From positions 1 to 5,693 of the forward strand of contig JBFHES010000280.1 in assembly GCA_041584015.1 (NCBI GenBank): a DNA stretch of 5,693 bases, given 5' to 3'. The notes under the pieces were generated by a model. The model was not told the origin of the DNA. It saw nothing but the letters and a program-made list of their open reading frames with translations, and ran no database searches. The DNA comes from JBFHES01 sp041584015 (lineage in GTDB: Bacteria > Bacteroidota > Bacteroidia > Bacteroidales > M50B96). Shown in pieces: positions 1 to 5,693 of the stretch; the first letter of the stretch is position 1; each line of letters begins with the position of its first letter. Made by a program: the position numbers and the translations under genes.

Positions 1-594
1 TATTTATTAAATCTTAAATACGAGACAAAGCGCATGGGTATGGACAAGGTGTTGGTGCACATGGGCGAGGAATACTACTTGTCAGGGAAAGCTACTTGGG
101 TTGATTCAACCAGAATGGCAAAAATTGAGGAGCGCGTTAGATTAACCCGTCCGAACATTATTGGTAATAAAGCCGAGGATCTTAAAATGGCTACCATGGA
201 CAACAAGATCATTAATCTATATAATATTCCAAACGACTACATTGTAATCGCCTTCTGGGAGCCTAATTGCGGTCACTGCAAGAAAGTAATTCCGCGCCTG
301 CATGAAATCTATACCGATTTGCGCTGGACAAAAAATATAAGCATCGAAGTATTTGCAGTTTTATCGCAGGCCAACGAACAAGAAAAATGGCAAGAATTCC
401 TTGAGGAGCACGACTACACCGATTGGATTAATGCATGGGATCCGTACAACTGGTCTAACTTTAGAAAGAAGTACGATATTTACAGCACACCCACAATTTA
501 TCTTCTAAACAAAAAGAAAGAGATTATTGCCAAGCGTTTGGATATTGAAAATCTGGAAGAGTTTATTACCAACTACGAAAAATACAGAAAGTAA
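1..594 (+). CDS. TlpA-like thiol-disulfide oxidoreductase, C-terminal part (5' end outside window)
   Basis: The reading frame is open from base 1, so the first ATG (34) is unlikely to be the true start; 197 codons are visible. The first 60 or so residues (with an YYLSGKATWVDS stretch) resemble the helical DUF5106-type region that precedes the thioredoxin fold in many Bacteroidota proteins. The thioredoxin-like domain follows. It has the redox-active CGHC motif (C-x-x-C, codons at 268-279) after an FWEPN segment, and a cis-proline motif STPT with the proline codon at 490-492. Family members reduce or isomerise disulfides in the periplasm, often as lipoproteins or exported proteins, but the signal peptide would lie outside the window. 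No SD or promoter is visible inside. A strong terminator follows 20 bp after the stop, so this is the last gene of its transcript. The oxidoreductase fold is secure; the DUF5106 assignment and cell location are inference. Confidence 0.88.
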   Translation, partial: YLLNLKYETKRMGMDKVLVHMGEEYYLSGKATWVDSTRMAKIEERVRLTRPNIIGNKAEDLKMATMDNKIINLYNIPNDYIVIAFWEPNCGHCKKVIPRLHEIYTDLRWTKNISIEVFAVLSQANEQEKWQEFLEEHDYTDWINAWDPYNWSNFRKKYDIYSTPTIYLLNKKKEIIAKRLDIENLEEFITNYEKYRK

Positions 595-614
595 AATTTC
601 GCAACATAGAATAC

Positions 615-647
615 AGAGTCAGCCTTATCGGTTGGCTCTTTTTTTTT
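615..647 (+). terminator. Intrinsic terminator after the thioredoxin-like gene
   Basis: A 10-bp stem (615-624 with 630-639, including two G-T wobble pairs) encloses the five-base loop TTATC. The T run at 639-647 follows directly, so its first T also closes the stem. This is a textbook rho-independent terminator on the + strand. It separates the upstream gene from aspS, which therefore needs its own promoter. Confidence 0.9.
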
Positions 648-699
648 GACTAAAAAGCGCAGGTTCATTGATTTAAACCGACAATCTGAACTTTGTTAA

Positions 700-729
700 T
701 TGTGGTCACACTATTTTCTGTTATTTTCG
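700..729 (+). promoter_or_regulatory. Candidate Bacteroidota-type promoter for aspS
   Basis: TATTTTCG at 722-729 matches seven of eight positions of the Bacteroidota -7 consensus TAnnTTTG. A TTG lies 19 bases upstream at 700-702, as expected for the -33 element. Transcription would start roughly 18 bases before the aspS ATG, giving a short A/T-rich leader without a Shine-Dalgarno sequence, which is normal in this phylum. A second, poorer pair (TTTG at 692-695 with TATTTTCT at 712-719) is also present. The location after a strong terminator supports a promoter here, but the exact boxes are read by eye. Confidence 0.45.
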
Positions 730-752
730 CACAAAATTTAAGAATACATATT

Positions 753-2516
753 ATGTTCAGAACACATACTTGCGGCGAATTACGAAGCGAAAATATAAAT
801 CAGCAAACAACACTAAGCGGCTGGGTTCAAAAAGTCAGAAAATTTGGAGGCATGACCTTCATCGACCTACGTGACAGATACGGACTTACTCAACTTGTTT
901 TTGATAACAACAGCAACGAAGAGCTGGCACAGCAAGCTGAGAAACTCGGTAGAGAGTTTGTTATTCAGGCAACCGGTAGCGTGCAGGAACGAAGCAACAA
1001 GAACCCAAACATGCCAACCGGCGATATTGAGATTATTGTTGAAACATTAACAATCTTAAATCAATCAGAAACTCCACCTTTTACCATCGAAGACAATACC
1101 GATGGTGGTGATGAGTTACGCATGAAATACAGATACCTGGACCTGCGACGTAATCCTGTTAAAGAGAATATTATTTTACGACATAAACTGGCTCAGGAAA
1201 TTCGCAAATATCTTGATGGTCAGCAGTTCATTGAGGTGGAAACACCTGTTTTGATTAAATCAACCCCTGAAGGTGCCCGCGACTTTATTGTGCCTTCGAG
1301 AATGAATGAGAACGAATTTTATGCTTTACCTCAATCTCCACAAGTATTCAAACAATTATTAATGATTGCCGGTTACGATCGCTATTTCCAGATTGTAAAA
1401 TGTTTCCGCGATGAGGACTTACGTGCCGACCGTCAGCCGGAATTTACACAAATAGACTGCGAAATGGCCTTTGTTGATCAGGAAGATATTTTGGCAAATT
1501 TCGAGGGAATGACCAAACACCTGTTCAAGACAACAAAGGACATTGATCTTGGTGGCGATTTTATTAGAATGCCATATAGCGAGGCGATGGAGCTTTACGG
1601 TAGCGATAAACCAGACATCCGTTTCGAGATGAAGTTTGTAAACATTACTAATCTCGCCAAAGAAAAGGACTTTGTTATTTTTAATGAGGCAGCCTATATT
1701 GGCGGTATTTGCGCAAGCGGATGTGCTTCTTATTCAAGAAAAGAGCTTGACAAACTAACCAAGTTTGTACAAAAGCCACAGATTGGAGCCAAAGGTTTGG
1801 TGTACGTTAAATATAACGAAGACGGCACTTTCAAGTCTTCCATTGACAAATTCTATACTGCTGAAGATTTCCAGAAATGGGCAGAACAGTTTAATGCCAA
1901 ACCAGGCGATCTGTTACTTGTATTGGCTGGCGAAAAAGACAAAACACTCAGCCAGCTTGGCGACCTAAGATTAGAAATGGGTAATCAGCTTGGCTTAAGA
2001 GATCCAAACAAATTTGCTCCAATGTGGGTGGTAGATTTCCCTCTTTTAGAGTGGGATGAAGATACCGCTAGATTCCATGCAATGCACCACCCGTTCACAT
2101 CTCCAAAGAAAGAAGACCTACATTTAATAGATACAGACCCGGGTAAAGTGCGTGCAAATGCCTACGACCTTGTAATTAATGGCGTTGAGATAGGCGGTGG
2201 ATCAATTCGAATATTTGATGAGTTATTGCAGCAAAAAATGTTTAAGCTCCTTGGGTTTACGCCAGAGGAAGCAAATGAACAGTTTGGTTTCTTAATGAAT
2301 GCCTTTAAGTTTGGTGCGCCACCACATGGCGGAATTGCTCTTGGTTTTGATAGATTAGTTGCAATGTTTGCTGGAATAGAGTCCATTCGCGACGTGATTG
2401 CATTCCCGAAGAACAACTCAGGACGCGACGTGATGATTGATTCACCTTCGACTGTAGCTAAAGAACAATTAGACGAACTCTATTTAAAGGCCGTTCAAGC
2501 TCCAAAAAAAGATTAA
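753..2516 (+). CDS. aspS: Aspartyl-tRNA synthetase
   Basis: Cytoplasmic class IIb synthetase that uses ATP to charge tRNA-Asp with aspartate. The 587 residues match the usual bacterial length. The order is bacterial-type: an N-terminal OB-fold anticodon-binding domain (about 1-105, with GWVQKVRKFGGMTFIDLRDR), the class II catalytic core, an inserted GAD domain (about 290-420), then the rest of the core. Motif 1 is near 159-170, with the flipping loop STPEGARDF at 170-178. Motif 2 is FRDED with QPEFTQ (218-233, Arg219), HHPFTSP is at 445-451, and motif 3 is GIALGFDRL (527-535, Arg534). ATG 753 was chosen because MFRTHTCGEL is the standard AspRS N-terminus. A TTG at 693 would add 20 residues over the likely promoter. 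The gene has its own upstream terminator and promoter, so it is probably monocistronic. Its stop codon overlaps the stop of the convergent carboxypeptidase gene. No residues look damaged. Confidence 0.97.
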   Translation: MFRTHTCGELRSENINQQTTLSGWVQKVRKFGGMTFIDLRDRYGLTQLVFDNNSNEELAQQAEKLGREFVIQATGSVQERSNKNPNMPTGDIEIIVETLTILNQSETPPFTIEDNTDGGDELRMKYRYLDLRRNPVKENIILRHKLAQEIRKYLDGQQFIEVETPVLIKSTPEGARDFIVPSRMNENEFYALPQSPQVFKQLLMIAGYDRYFQIVKCFRDEDLRADRQPEFTQIDCEMAFVDQEDILANFEGMTKHLFKTTKDIDLGGDFIRMPYSEAMELYGSDKPDIRFEMKFVNITNLAKEKDFVIFNEAAYIGGICASGCASYSRKELDKLTKFVQKPQIGAKGLVYVKYNEDGTFKSSIDKFYTAEDFQKWAEQFNAKPGDLLLVLAGEKDKTLSQLGDLRLEMGNQLGLRDPNKFAPMWVVDFPLLEWDEDTARFHAMHHPFTSPKKEDLHLIDTDPGKVRANAYDLVINGVEIGGGSIRIFDELLQQKMFKLLGFTPEEANEQFGFLMNAFKFGAPPHGGIALGFDRLVAMFAGIESIRDVIAFPKNNSGRDVMIDSPSTVAKEQLDELYLKAVQAPKKD

Positions 2517-4225
2517 CGAATTAGCAATTTTGTGCTAGCTGTATAATCAGCTGATTGCAATTGTAAAGAATATACCCCGGGTAAACAATCGGACACAGAA
2601 AGCTCGATGCGATTACCCGGGTTTATTATTGCTTCTTGTTTAATAATCTGTCCCAGGCAATTTGTTAAACTTAATGTACATGAACCCGCTTCACTAAGAT
2701 CCATATCTATGACAACAACATCATAAGCTGGATTTGGATAAACTGACAACAAGGTAAGTGTTGAAGTTTCAATTGATGTGGATCCTTCCTCTAATTCAAC
2801 ATCAAGGAAGGTAGCTTGCTGGTTAACCACAGAAACATTTGAAACAATCTTGTCCTGATATCCAGCAGCTGAAAATTTAACATCATATACACCTGCATGA
2901 ACTAAGCGATAATAATCACCATATTCTTCTCCAGCAAAAACATATGAGTGATCTTCATCATGATTGAGTAATTCAATTTTAGCAGCTATTGGATCACCAC
3001 TTTCTGCATCACTTACAAAACCTCTTATTCCGTATTGGCACTCTTTCACATAATTAATCAACGATCGATAATGTGCGTTCCAATAAGTTGGTAATAGGTT
3101 AGGTGATGGAGATTTAATGTTGCTCAGCTCCAGTGTGGTTTCACGGGTGTACATAAAATAATTGGAATAATCCTGACGATTACCATCGGTGGTATACCAG
3201 GCATAGCCATTGGTTATACCATTATCCAGGTACGTTAAATAAGATGCCCAATTTGATGGCTTATTTGCATGTACAGTATCTACATAAGCGCGAGAAGTAG
3301 CATAATACCAATCATCATCTGCATGTAATTTCTCCATGGTATCCCAAGGGTAGTTTAACACCTCGGCACCGGTATGCATATTACATGACATTACAAAATC
3401 GTGCTCATTCATAAAATCTATCATGGCAATATTTTCCAATTGCCATGGATTACCATCCGGGTGTAAACCACTTTGCAAATCAGGAAAATTTCTATTCAAG
3501 TCTACTGCATTCGCATTATAGCGAATAGCTCCATTTACCGAGCTATTTCCTAACCAGTAAGTTCCATCAGGATTGGCCAAAGGATTGATCCAGATCTCTG
3601 TGTTGTTCAGTAGGTCAGCAACTTCTGCATTCGTGGAATAATTCGACAATAAATAATCAATTAAATGCAGCATTAGATTATAGCCAGTAGTTTCATCGCC
3701 ATGCATGGTAGCCGTGTAAAGAAACTCAGGCTCGGCTTCATGCACATTTACATTATCCGATAATTTTAAGACTAATAAATCGCGCCCTTCAATGCTTTCA
3801 CCAAACTTCACTAATTTGCACAATTCAGGATAGGTGGAAGCATAATCGCTCATCATTTGAAGATAAGCATTGTAGGTTGGATAAAAATCCCAGCTTGTAA
3901 TACTCCGAATATCTACAATTGATTTTAATTGAAAATCGTGCAACATAGACGGGGCAATCTCAATTTCATAAGGAATATTTAAAGCAAGGAAATTATTGAA
4001 CGATTGCGTATTTGCATAGGCCCAAATTGTTCCCTGTTCAACTTTATCAATTGAGATTATTTTTGTGAGATGTGCTGTTGAGATTGGTTTTGAGATAGAA
4101 AACGAAAAATACAACTCCCCTCTTTCTGATAAAATTTCAAATGCCTCGGTATTATTCTTCATTTGAGAAGTTACATTAAGCATTGTTCCAACAAGCAGAA
4201 TAACGGTAAGTATCCAAGTTTTCAT
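2513..4225 (-). CDS. Secreted M14 zinc carboxypeptidase with T9SS sorting domain
   Basis: A 570-residue exported metallopeptidase predicted to remove C-terminal residues from peptides. Residues 1-20 form a signal peptide (MKTWILTVILLVGTMLNVTS) with likely cleavage before Gln21. A prodomain-like region runs to about 110. The M14 catalytic domain (about 112-396) has the zinc ligands His175 and Glu178 in HGDE and His284 in NMHTGAE. It also has the substrate-binding DLNRNFPD (242-249), NPDG (218-221), a QDY tyrosine (Tyr353) and the catalytic Glu366 in TLELS, so the active site looks complete. A carboxypeptidase regulatory-like beta domain follows (about 398-478), as in the CPN/E/D type. The C-terminal 80 residues (VYPNPA to KLLIR) are a type A T9SS sorting domain, normally cleaved or used for surface attachment. 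ATG 4225 was preferred to the GTG at 4228. The gene lies 41 bp downstream of ychF and may be co-transcribed; I saw no clear promoter in the gap. Substrate preference cannot be read from the sequence. Confidence 0.93.
   Translation of the reverse strand: MKTWILTVILLVGTMLNVTSQMKNNTEAFEILSERGELYFSFSISKPISTAHLTKIISIDKVEQGTIWAYANTQSFNNFLALNIPYEIEIAPSMLHDFQLKSIVDIRSITSWDFYPTYNAYLQMMSDYASTYPELCKLVKFGESIEGRDLLVLKLSDNVNVHEAEPEFLYTATMHGDETTGYNLMLHLIDYLLSNYSTNAEVADLLNNTEIWINPLANPDGTYWLGNSSVNGAIRYNANAVDLNRNFPDLQSGLHPDGNPWQLENIAMIDFMNEHDFVMSCNMHTGAEVLNYPWDTMEKLHADDDWYYATSRAYVDTVHANKPSNWASYLTYLDNGITNGYAWYTTDGNRQDYSNYFMYTRETTLELSNIKSPSPNLLPTYWNAHYRSLINYVKECQYGIRGFVSDAESGDPIAAKIELLNHDEDHSYVFAGEEYGDYYRLVHAGVYDVKFSAAGYQDKIVSNVSVVNQQATFLDVELEEGSTSIETSTLTLLSVYPNPAYDVVVIDMDLSEAGSCTLSLTNCLGQIIKQEAIINPGNRIELSVSDCLPGVYSLQLQSADYTASTKLLIR
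2576..2621. repeat. 9-bp perfect inverted repeat, possible stem-loop downstream of aspS
   Basis: CCCGGGTAA at 2576-2584 is repeated inverted as TTACCCGGG at 2613-2621 with a 28-base spacer. It lies inside the 3' coding part of the convergent carboxypeptidase gene, about 60 bases past the aspS stop. On the + strand it is followed by a T-rich but interrupted stretch, so it could help end or stabilise the aspS transcript. The arms encode the two Pro-Gly codon pairs of the sorting domain, so it may be coincidence. Confidence 0.35.
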
Positions 4226-4266
4226 CACATCAAAAAATTTATTAATAACTCAATTTATAAAAGCGA

Positions 4267-5364
4267 TTATACATTAAAACGAATGTGCAAAATGTCGCCA
4301 TCCTTAACAATGTAGTTCTTGCCTTCAACGCCTAATTTACCAGCATTCTTAACTGCCTGTTCCGAGCCGAGAGTGACGAAGTCGTCATACTTCATTACTT
4401 CCGAACGAATAAATCCGCGCTCAAGGTCCGAGTGAATTGCTCCAGCTGCCTGAGGGGCAGTTGCACCTCTTTTAATGGTCCAGGCTCTAATTTCTTTTGG
4501 TCCAACCGTAAAGAAGGTATCAAGGTTTAGTAAAGCGTAAGCAGAACGAATAAGCTTGTTCACACCAGGTTCAGTTAAGCCAGCATCGCTAAGGAACTCC
4601 ATTTGATCATCCTCATCCTCAAGCTCAGCAATTTCGGCTTCCAGAGCACCGGCAATTACCAACATCTCAGTTTCCTGATCTGCAATAAATTCTTTTACTT
4701 TCTCAACATAAGCATTACCATTTACCGCCGAAGCCTCATCAACATTACAAACAAACATAACTGGCTTCATGGTAAGCAAAGCCAAATCGGCAACATGCTT
4801 CGTATCGTCTTCTGAAACAGGAGCTGTTCTTGCGTTTTGGAATTCCTCAAGATGAGCATGGTAAACCTTCAACACCTCGATTGCTTTTTTAGCATCTTTA
4901 TCGCCAATCTTCAGCAACTTTTCCATGCGCTGCAATTTCTTCTCAACTGACTCCAGATCCTTAACTTGAAGTTCGAGATCAATGGTTTCAATATCTCTGA
5001 TTGGATTCACTGATCCATCAACGTGTGGTAAATTTTCATCATCGAAACAACGCACCACATGCACCAAAGCATCTGTATTTCGAATATCGGCCAAGAACTT
5101 ATTTCCAACTCCTTCACCCTTATTCGCGCCTTTGGTTAGTCCCGGAATATCAACAAGCTCTACGGTAGTAGGAATTAGTTTCTCGGTTGGTTGATGTTTT
5201 TTAAGTACCGTTAATCTTGGATCGGGAACATTCACCATTCCAACATTCGACTTGTTTGTACTAAATGCAAAAGCCGTTGCCTCCGCTTTAGTATTTGAAA
5301 TACAATTAAAAAGAGTTGTTTTACCAACATTGGTAATTCCAATAATTCCGCACTGTAGAGCCAT
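4267..5364 (-). CDS. ychF: Ribosome-binding ATPase YchF (Obg-related, OLA1 family)
   Basis: A 365-residue cytoplasmic P-loop NTPase of the Obg superfamily. Homologues bind ribosomes, prefer ATP to GTP and affect stress responses and translation. The order is: G1/P-loop GITNVGKT (9-16), switch I with Thr36, G3 DIPG (72-75), a charged helical coiled-coil arm (about 130-200), and NVDE (207-210) in place of the GTPase NKxD, the hallmark of ATP preference. A C-terminal TGS domain (about 281-364) ends in HIRFNV. His114 matches by eye the histidine reported as catalytic in E. coli YchF. Length and start (MALQCGIIG) are standard. Oddities: the usual PFCTIEPN segment reads AFSTNKSN, so the cysteine linked to redox control in E. 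coli (Cys35) is Ser35, and GLPNVGKS reads GITNVGKT. The gene is the first of a likely two-gene - strand unit with the carboxypeptidase, with a promoter just upstream. Confidence 0.96.
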   Translation of the reverse strand: MALQCGIIGITNVGKTTLFNCISNTKAEATAFAFSTNKSNVGMVNVPDPRLTVLKKHQPTEKLIPTTVELVDIPGLTKGANKGEGVGNKFLADIRNTDALVHVVRCFDDENLPHVDGSVNPIRDIETIDLELQVKDLESVEKKLQRMEKLLKIGDKDAKKAIEVLKVYHAHLEEFQNARTAPVSEDDTKHVADLALLTMKPVMFVCNVDEASAVNGNAYVEKVKEFIADQETEMLVIAGALEAEIAELEDEDDQMEFLSDAGLTEPGVNKLIRSAYALLNLDTFFTVGPKEIRAWTIKRGATAPQAAGAIHSDLERGFIRSEVMKYDDFVTLGSEQAVKNAGKLGVEGKNYIVKDGDILHIRFNV

Positions 5365-5387
5365 CTATAATATACTTTATAAGGTGT

Positions 5388-5409
5388 TACATTTTAAGCC
5401 GCAAATGTA
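5388..5409. repeat. 7-bp inverted repeat over the ychF promoter, candidate operator
   Basis: TACATTT at 5388-5394 and AAATGTA at 5403-5409 are perfect inverted arms separated by eight bases. The dyad covers the predicted -7 box and probable transcription start of ychF, a position suited to a repressor. It also creates a -7-like TACATTTT on the + strand (5388-5395). No regulator gene is visible nearby, so function is unproven. Confidence 0.3.
5402..5409 (-). promoter_or_regulatory. -7 promoter box for ychF
   Basis: Read on the - strand this is TACATTTG, a full match to the Bacteroidota -7 consensus TAnnTTTG, 37 bases before the ychF ATG. No TTG or TTTG is found at the expected -33 distance, so the promoter may depend on the -7 box alone or on a regulator. 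The box is one arm of the inverted repeat at 5388-5409. Confidence 0.5.
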
Positions 5410-5420
5410 TGAATTTATAA

Positions 5421-5534
5421 TCAGTTTGGTGATACACTATTAATGGATAAAATAATAGCTGCATACACCTTGAATATTGAAAGGGTTGAGCCATGACCTG
5501 CTAACATCGAAACAATTAGTACTAGCAATTTCAT
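5421..5534 (-). CDS. Possible 37-residue hydrophobic small protein
   Basis: An ATG at 5534 opens a 37-codon frame ending in TGA at 5421-5423. The product starts MKLLVLIVSMLAG and is mostly hydrophobic, like a signal peptide or a single membrane helix, with a short polar tail. It lies upstream of the ychF promoter on the same strand. A TAATTTTC at 5562-5569 (- strand) resembles a -7 box but no clear -33 partner exists. I recognise no family. In AT-rich intergenic DNA a frame of this length can occur by chance, so this is only a candidate. Confidence 0.15.
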   Translation of the reverse strand: MKLLVLIVSMLAGHGSTLSIFKVYAAIILSINSVSPN

Positions 5535-5675
5535 AGCAGAATGATAACATTTAGGCACCAGGAAAATTAACTGTTTTTTTTGTCATAAAAACGAAACCTT
5601 TTTAATTTATCAGAGTATAAGCTTTCTTTAATTCAATTGTTAATTGACTTAAATTATCTGGCGAGAAAAGTTCTC

Positions 5676-5693
5676 ATGGAAAACTCAAAGAGA
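5676..5693 (+). CDS. Possible 5' end of a gene running off the right edge
   Basis: ATG 5676 starts MENSKR and remains open to the window end; the same frame is open back to 5589. A possible promoter lies upstream: TTTG at 5579-5582, 20 bases, then TAATTTAT at 5603-5610, a partial match to TAnnTTTG. A perfect 5-bp hairpin (GAGAA, three bases, TTCTC at 5663-5675) abuts the ATG. If real it would be divergent from ychF. Only six codons are visible, so no product can be named. Confidence 0.2.

Larger units (their letters stand above)
5365..5675. other. Intergenic region upstream of ychF
   Basis: About 310 bp of AT-rich DNA without a confident gene. It contains the ychF promoter and overlapping inverted repeat at its left end, a weak 37-codon - strand frame, an 8-base T run (5574-5581) with no convincing hairpin before it, and possible promoter elements facing right. 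I see no tRNA, riboswitch, insertion sequence or tandem repeat in it. Confidence 0.6.

Noticed and set aside
34..36. ATG 34 as the true start of the thioredoxin-like gene
   Set aside because: The frame is open to the window edge and the upstream residues read as continuous protein, so the gene is truncated by the window.
701..710. TGTGGTCACA as a possible operator in the aspS promoter
   Set aside because: The arms are only 4 bp, which is expected by chance, and no known Bacteroidota regulator site is matched.
693..752. TTG-initiated 20-residue N-terminal extension of aspS that resembles a signal peptide
   Set aside because: AspRS is cytoplasmic and its standard N-terminus (MFRTHTCGEL) begins at ATG 753; the extension covers the likely promoter.
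1765..1968. 67-codon + strand frame inside aspS
   Set aside because: It is an out-of-frame shadow of the GAD-domain coding region.
2162..2416. 84-codon - strand frame inside aspS
   Set aside because: It lies wholly within the conserved aspS catalytic core and has no recognisable features; it is an antisense shadow.
2545..2556. 12-bp palindrome AATCAGCTGATT within the carboxypeptidase 3' end
   Set aside because: It has no loop or T tract for a terminator and lies in coding sequence; probably chance.
4226..4228. GTG start one codon upstream of the carboxypeptidase ATG
   Set aside because: The adjacent ATG at 4225 gives a normal signal peptide start (MKTW), and nothing favours the GTG.
4603..5443. 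Three + strand frames of 63-70 codons opposite or beside ychF
   Set aside because: The first two lie wholly opposite ychF coding sequence; the third overlaps the ychF start and promoter. None shows family features.
5443..5496. 17-codon + strand frame starting MDKIIAAY
   Set aside because: Too short, without a supported promoter or ribosome site, and antisense to another weak frame.

Overview
This window looks like ordinary housekeeping chromosome from a Bacteroidota bacterium, probably a marine or anaerobic member of the Bacteroidales/Marinilabiliales. The evidence is a type IX secretion (T9SS) C-terminal sorting domain, a TlpA-like thioredoxin of the kind common in that phylum, start codons without Shine-Dalgarno sequences in AT-rich leaders, and -7 boxes resembling the Bacteroidota TAnnTTTG consensus. 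The taxonomic placement is inference.

Left part (1-752, + strand): the C-terminal end of a thiol-disulfide oxidoreductase gene enters from the left edge. It ends at 594 and is followed by a strong intrinsic terminator (615-647). A short intergenic stretch with a plausible promoter then leads into a complete aspS (753-2516), which encodes a 587-residue bacterial-type aspartyl-tRNA synthetase.

Middle part (2513-5364, - strand): a secreted M14 zinc carboxypeptidase with a carboxypeptidase regulatory-like domain and a T9SS sorting domain (2513-4225) lies 41 bp downstream of ychF (4267-5364). YchF is a translation-associated, ribosome-binding P-loop ATPase. The carboxypeptidase gene and aspS converge and overlap by four bases, so their two TAA stop codons share one TTAA palindrome.

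Right part (5365-5693): a stretch of about 310 bp without a confident gene lies upstream of ychF. It holds a good -7 box for ychF embedded in a 7-bp inverted repeat, one weak 37-codon ORF on the - strand, and at the extreme right edge the possible start of a + strand gene.

The genes do not form one pathway. AspRS and YchF are translation-related, the thioredoxin-like protein is probably periplasmic or envelope-associated, and the carboxypeptidase is exported to the cell surface or medium. I found no mobile element, CRISPR array, tRNA, rRNA or riboswitch, and no convincing new system. The most interesting item is a YchF whose switch I segment departs from the usual family sequence and lacks the redox-linked cysteine.
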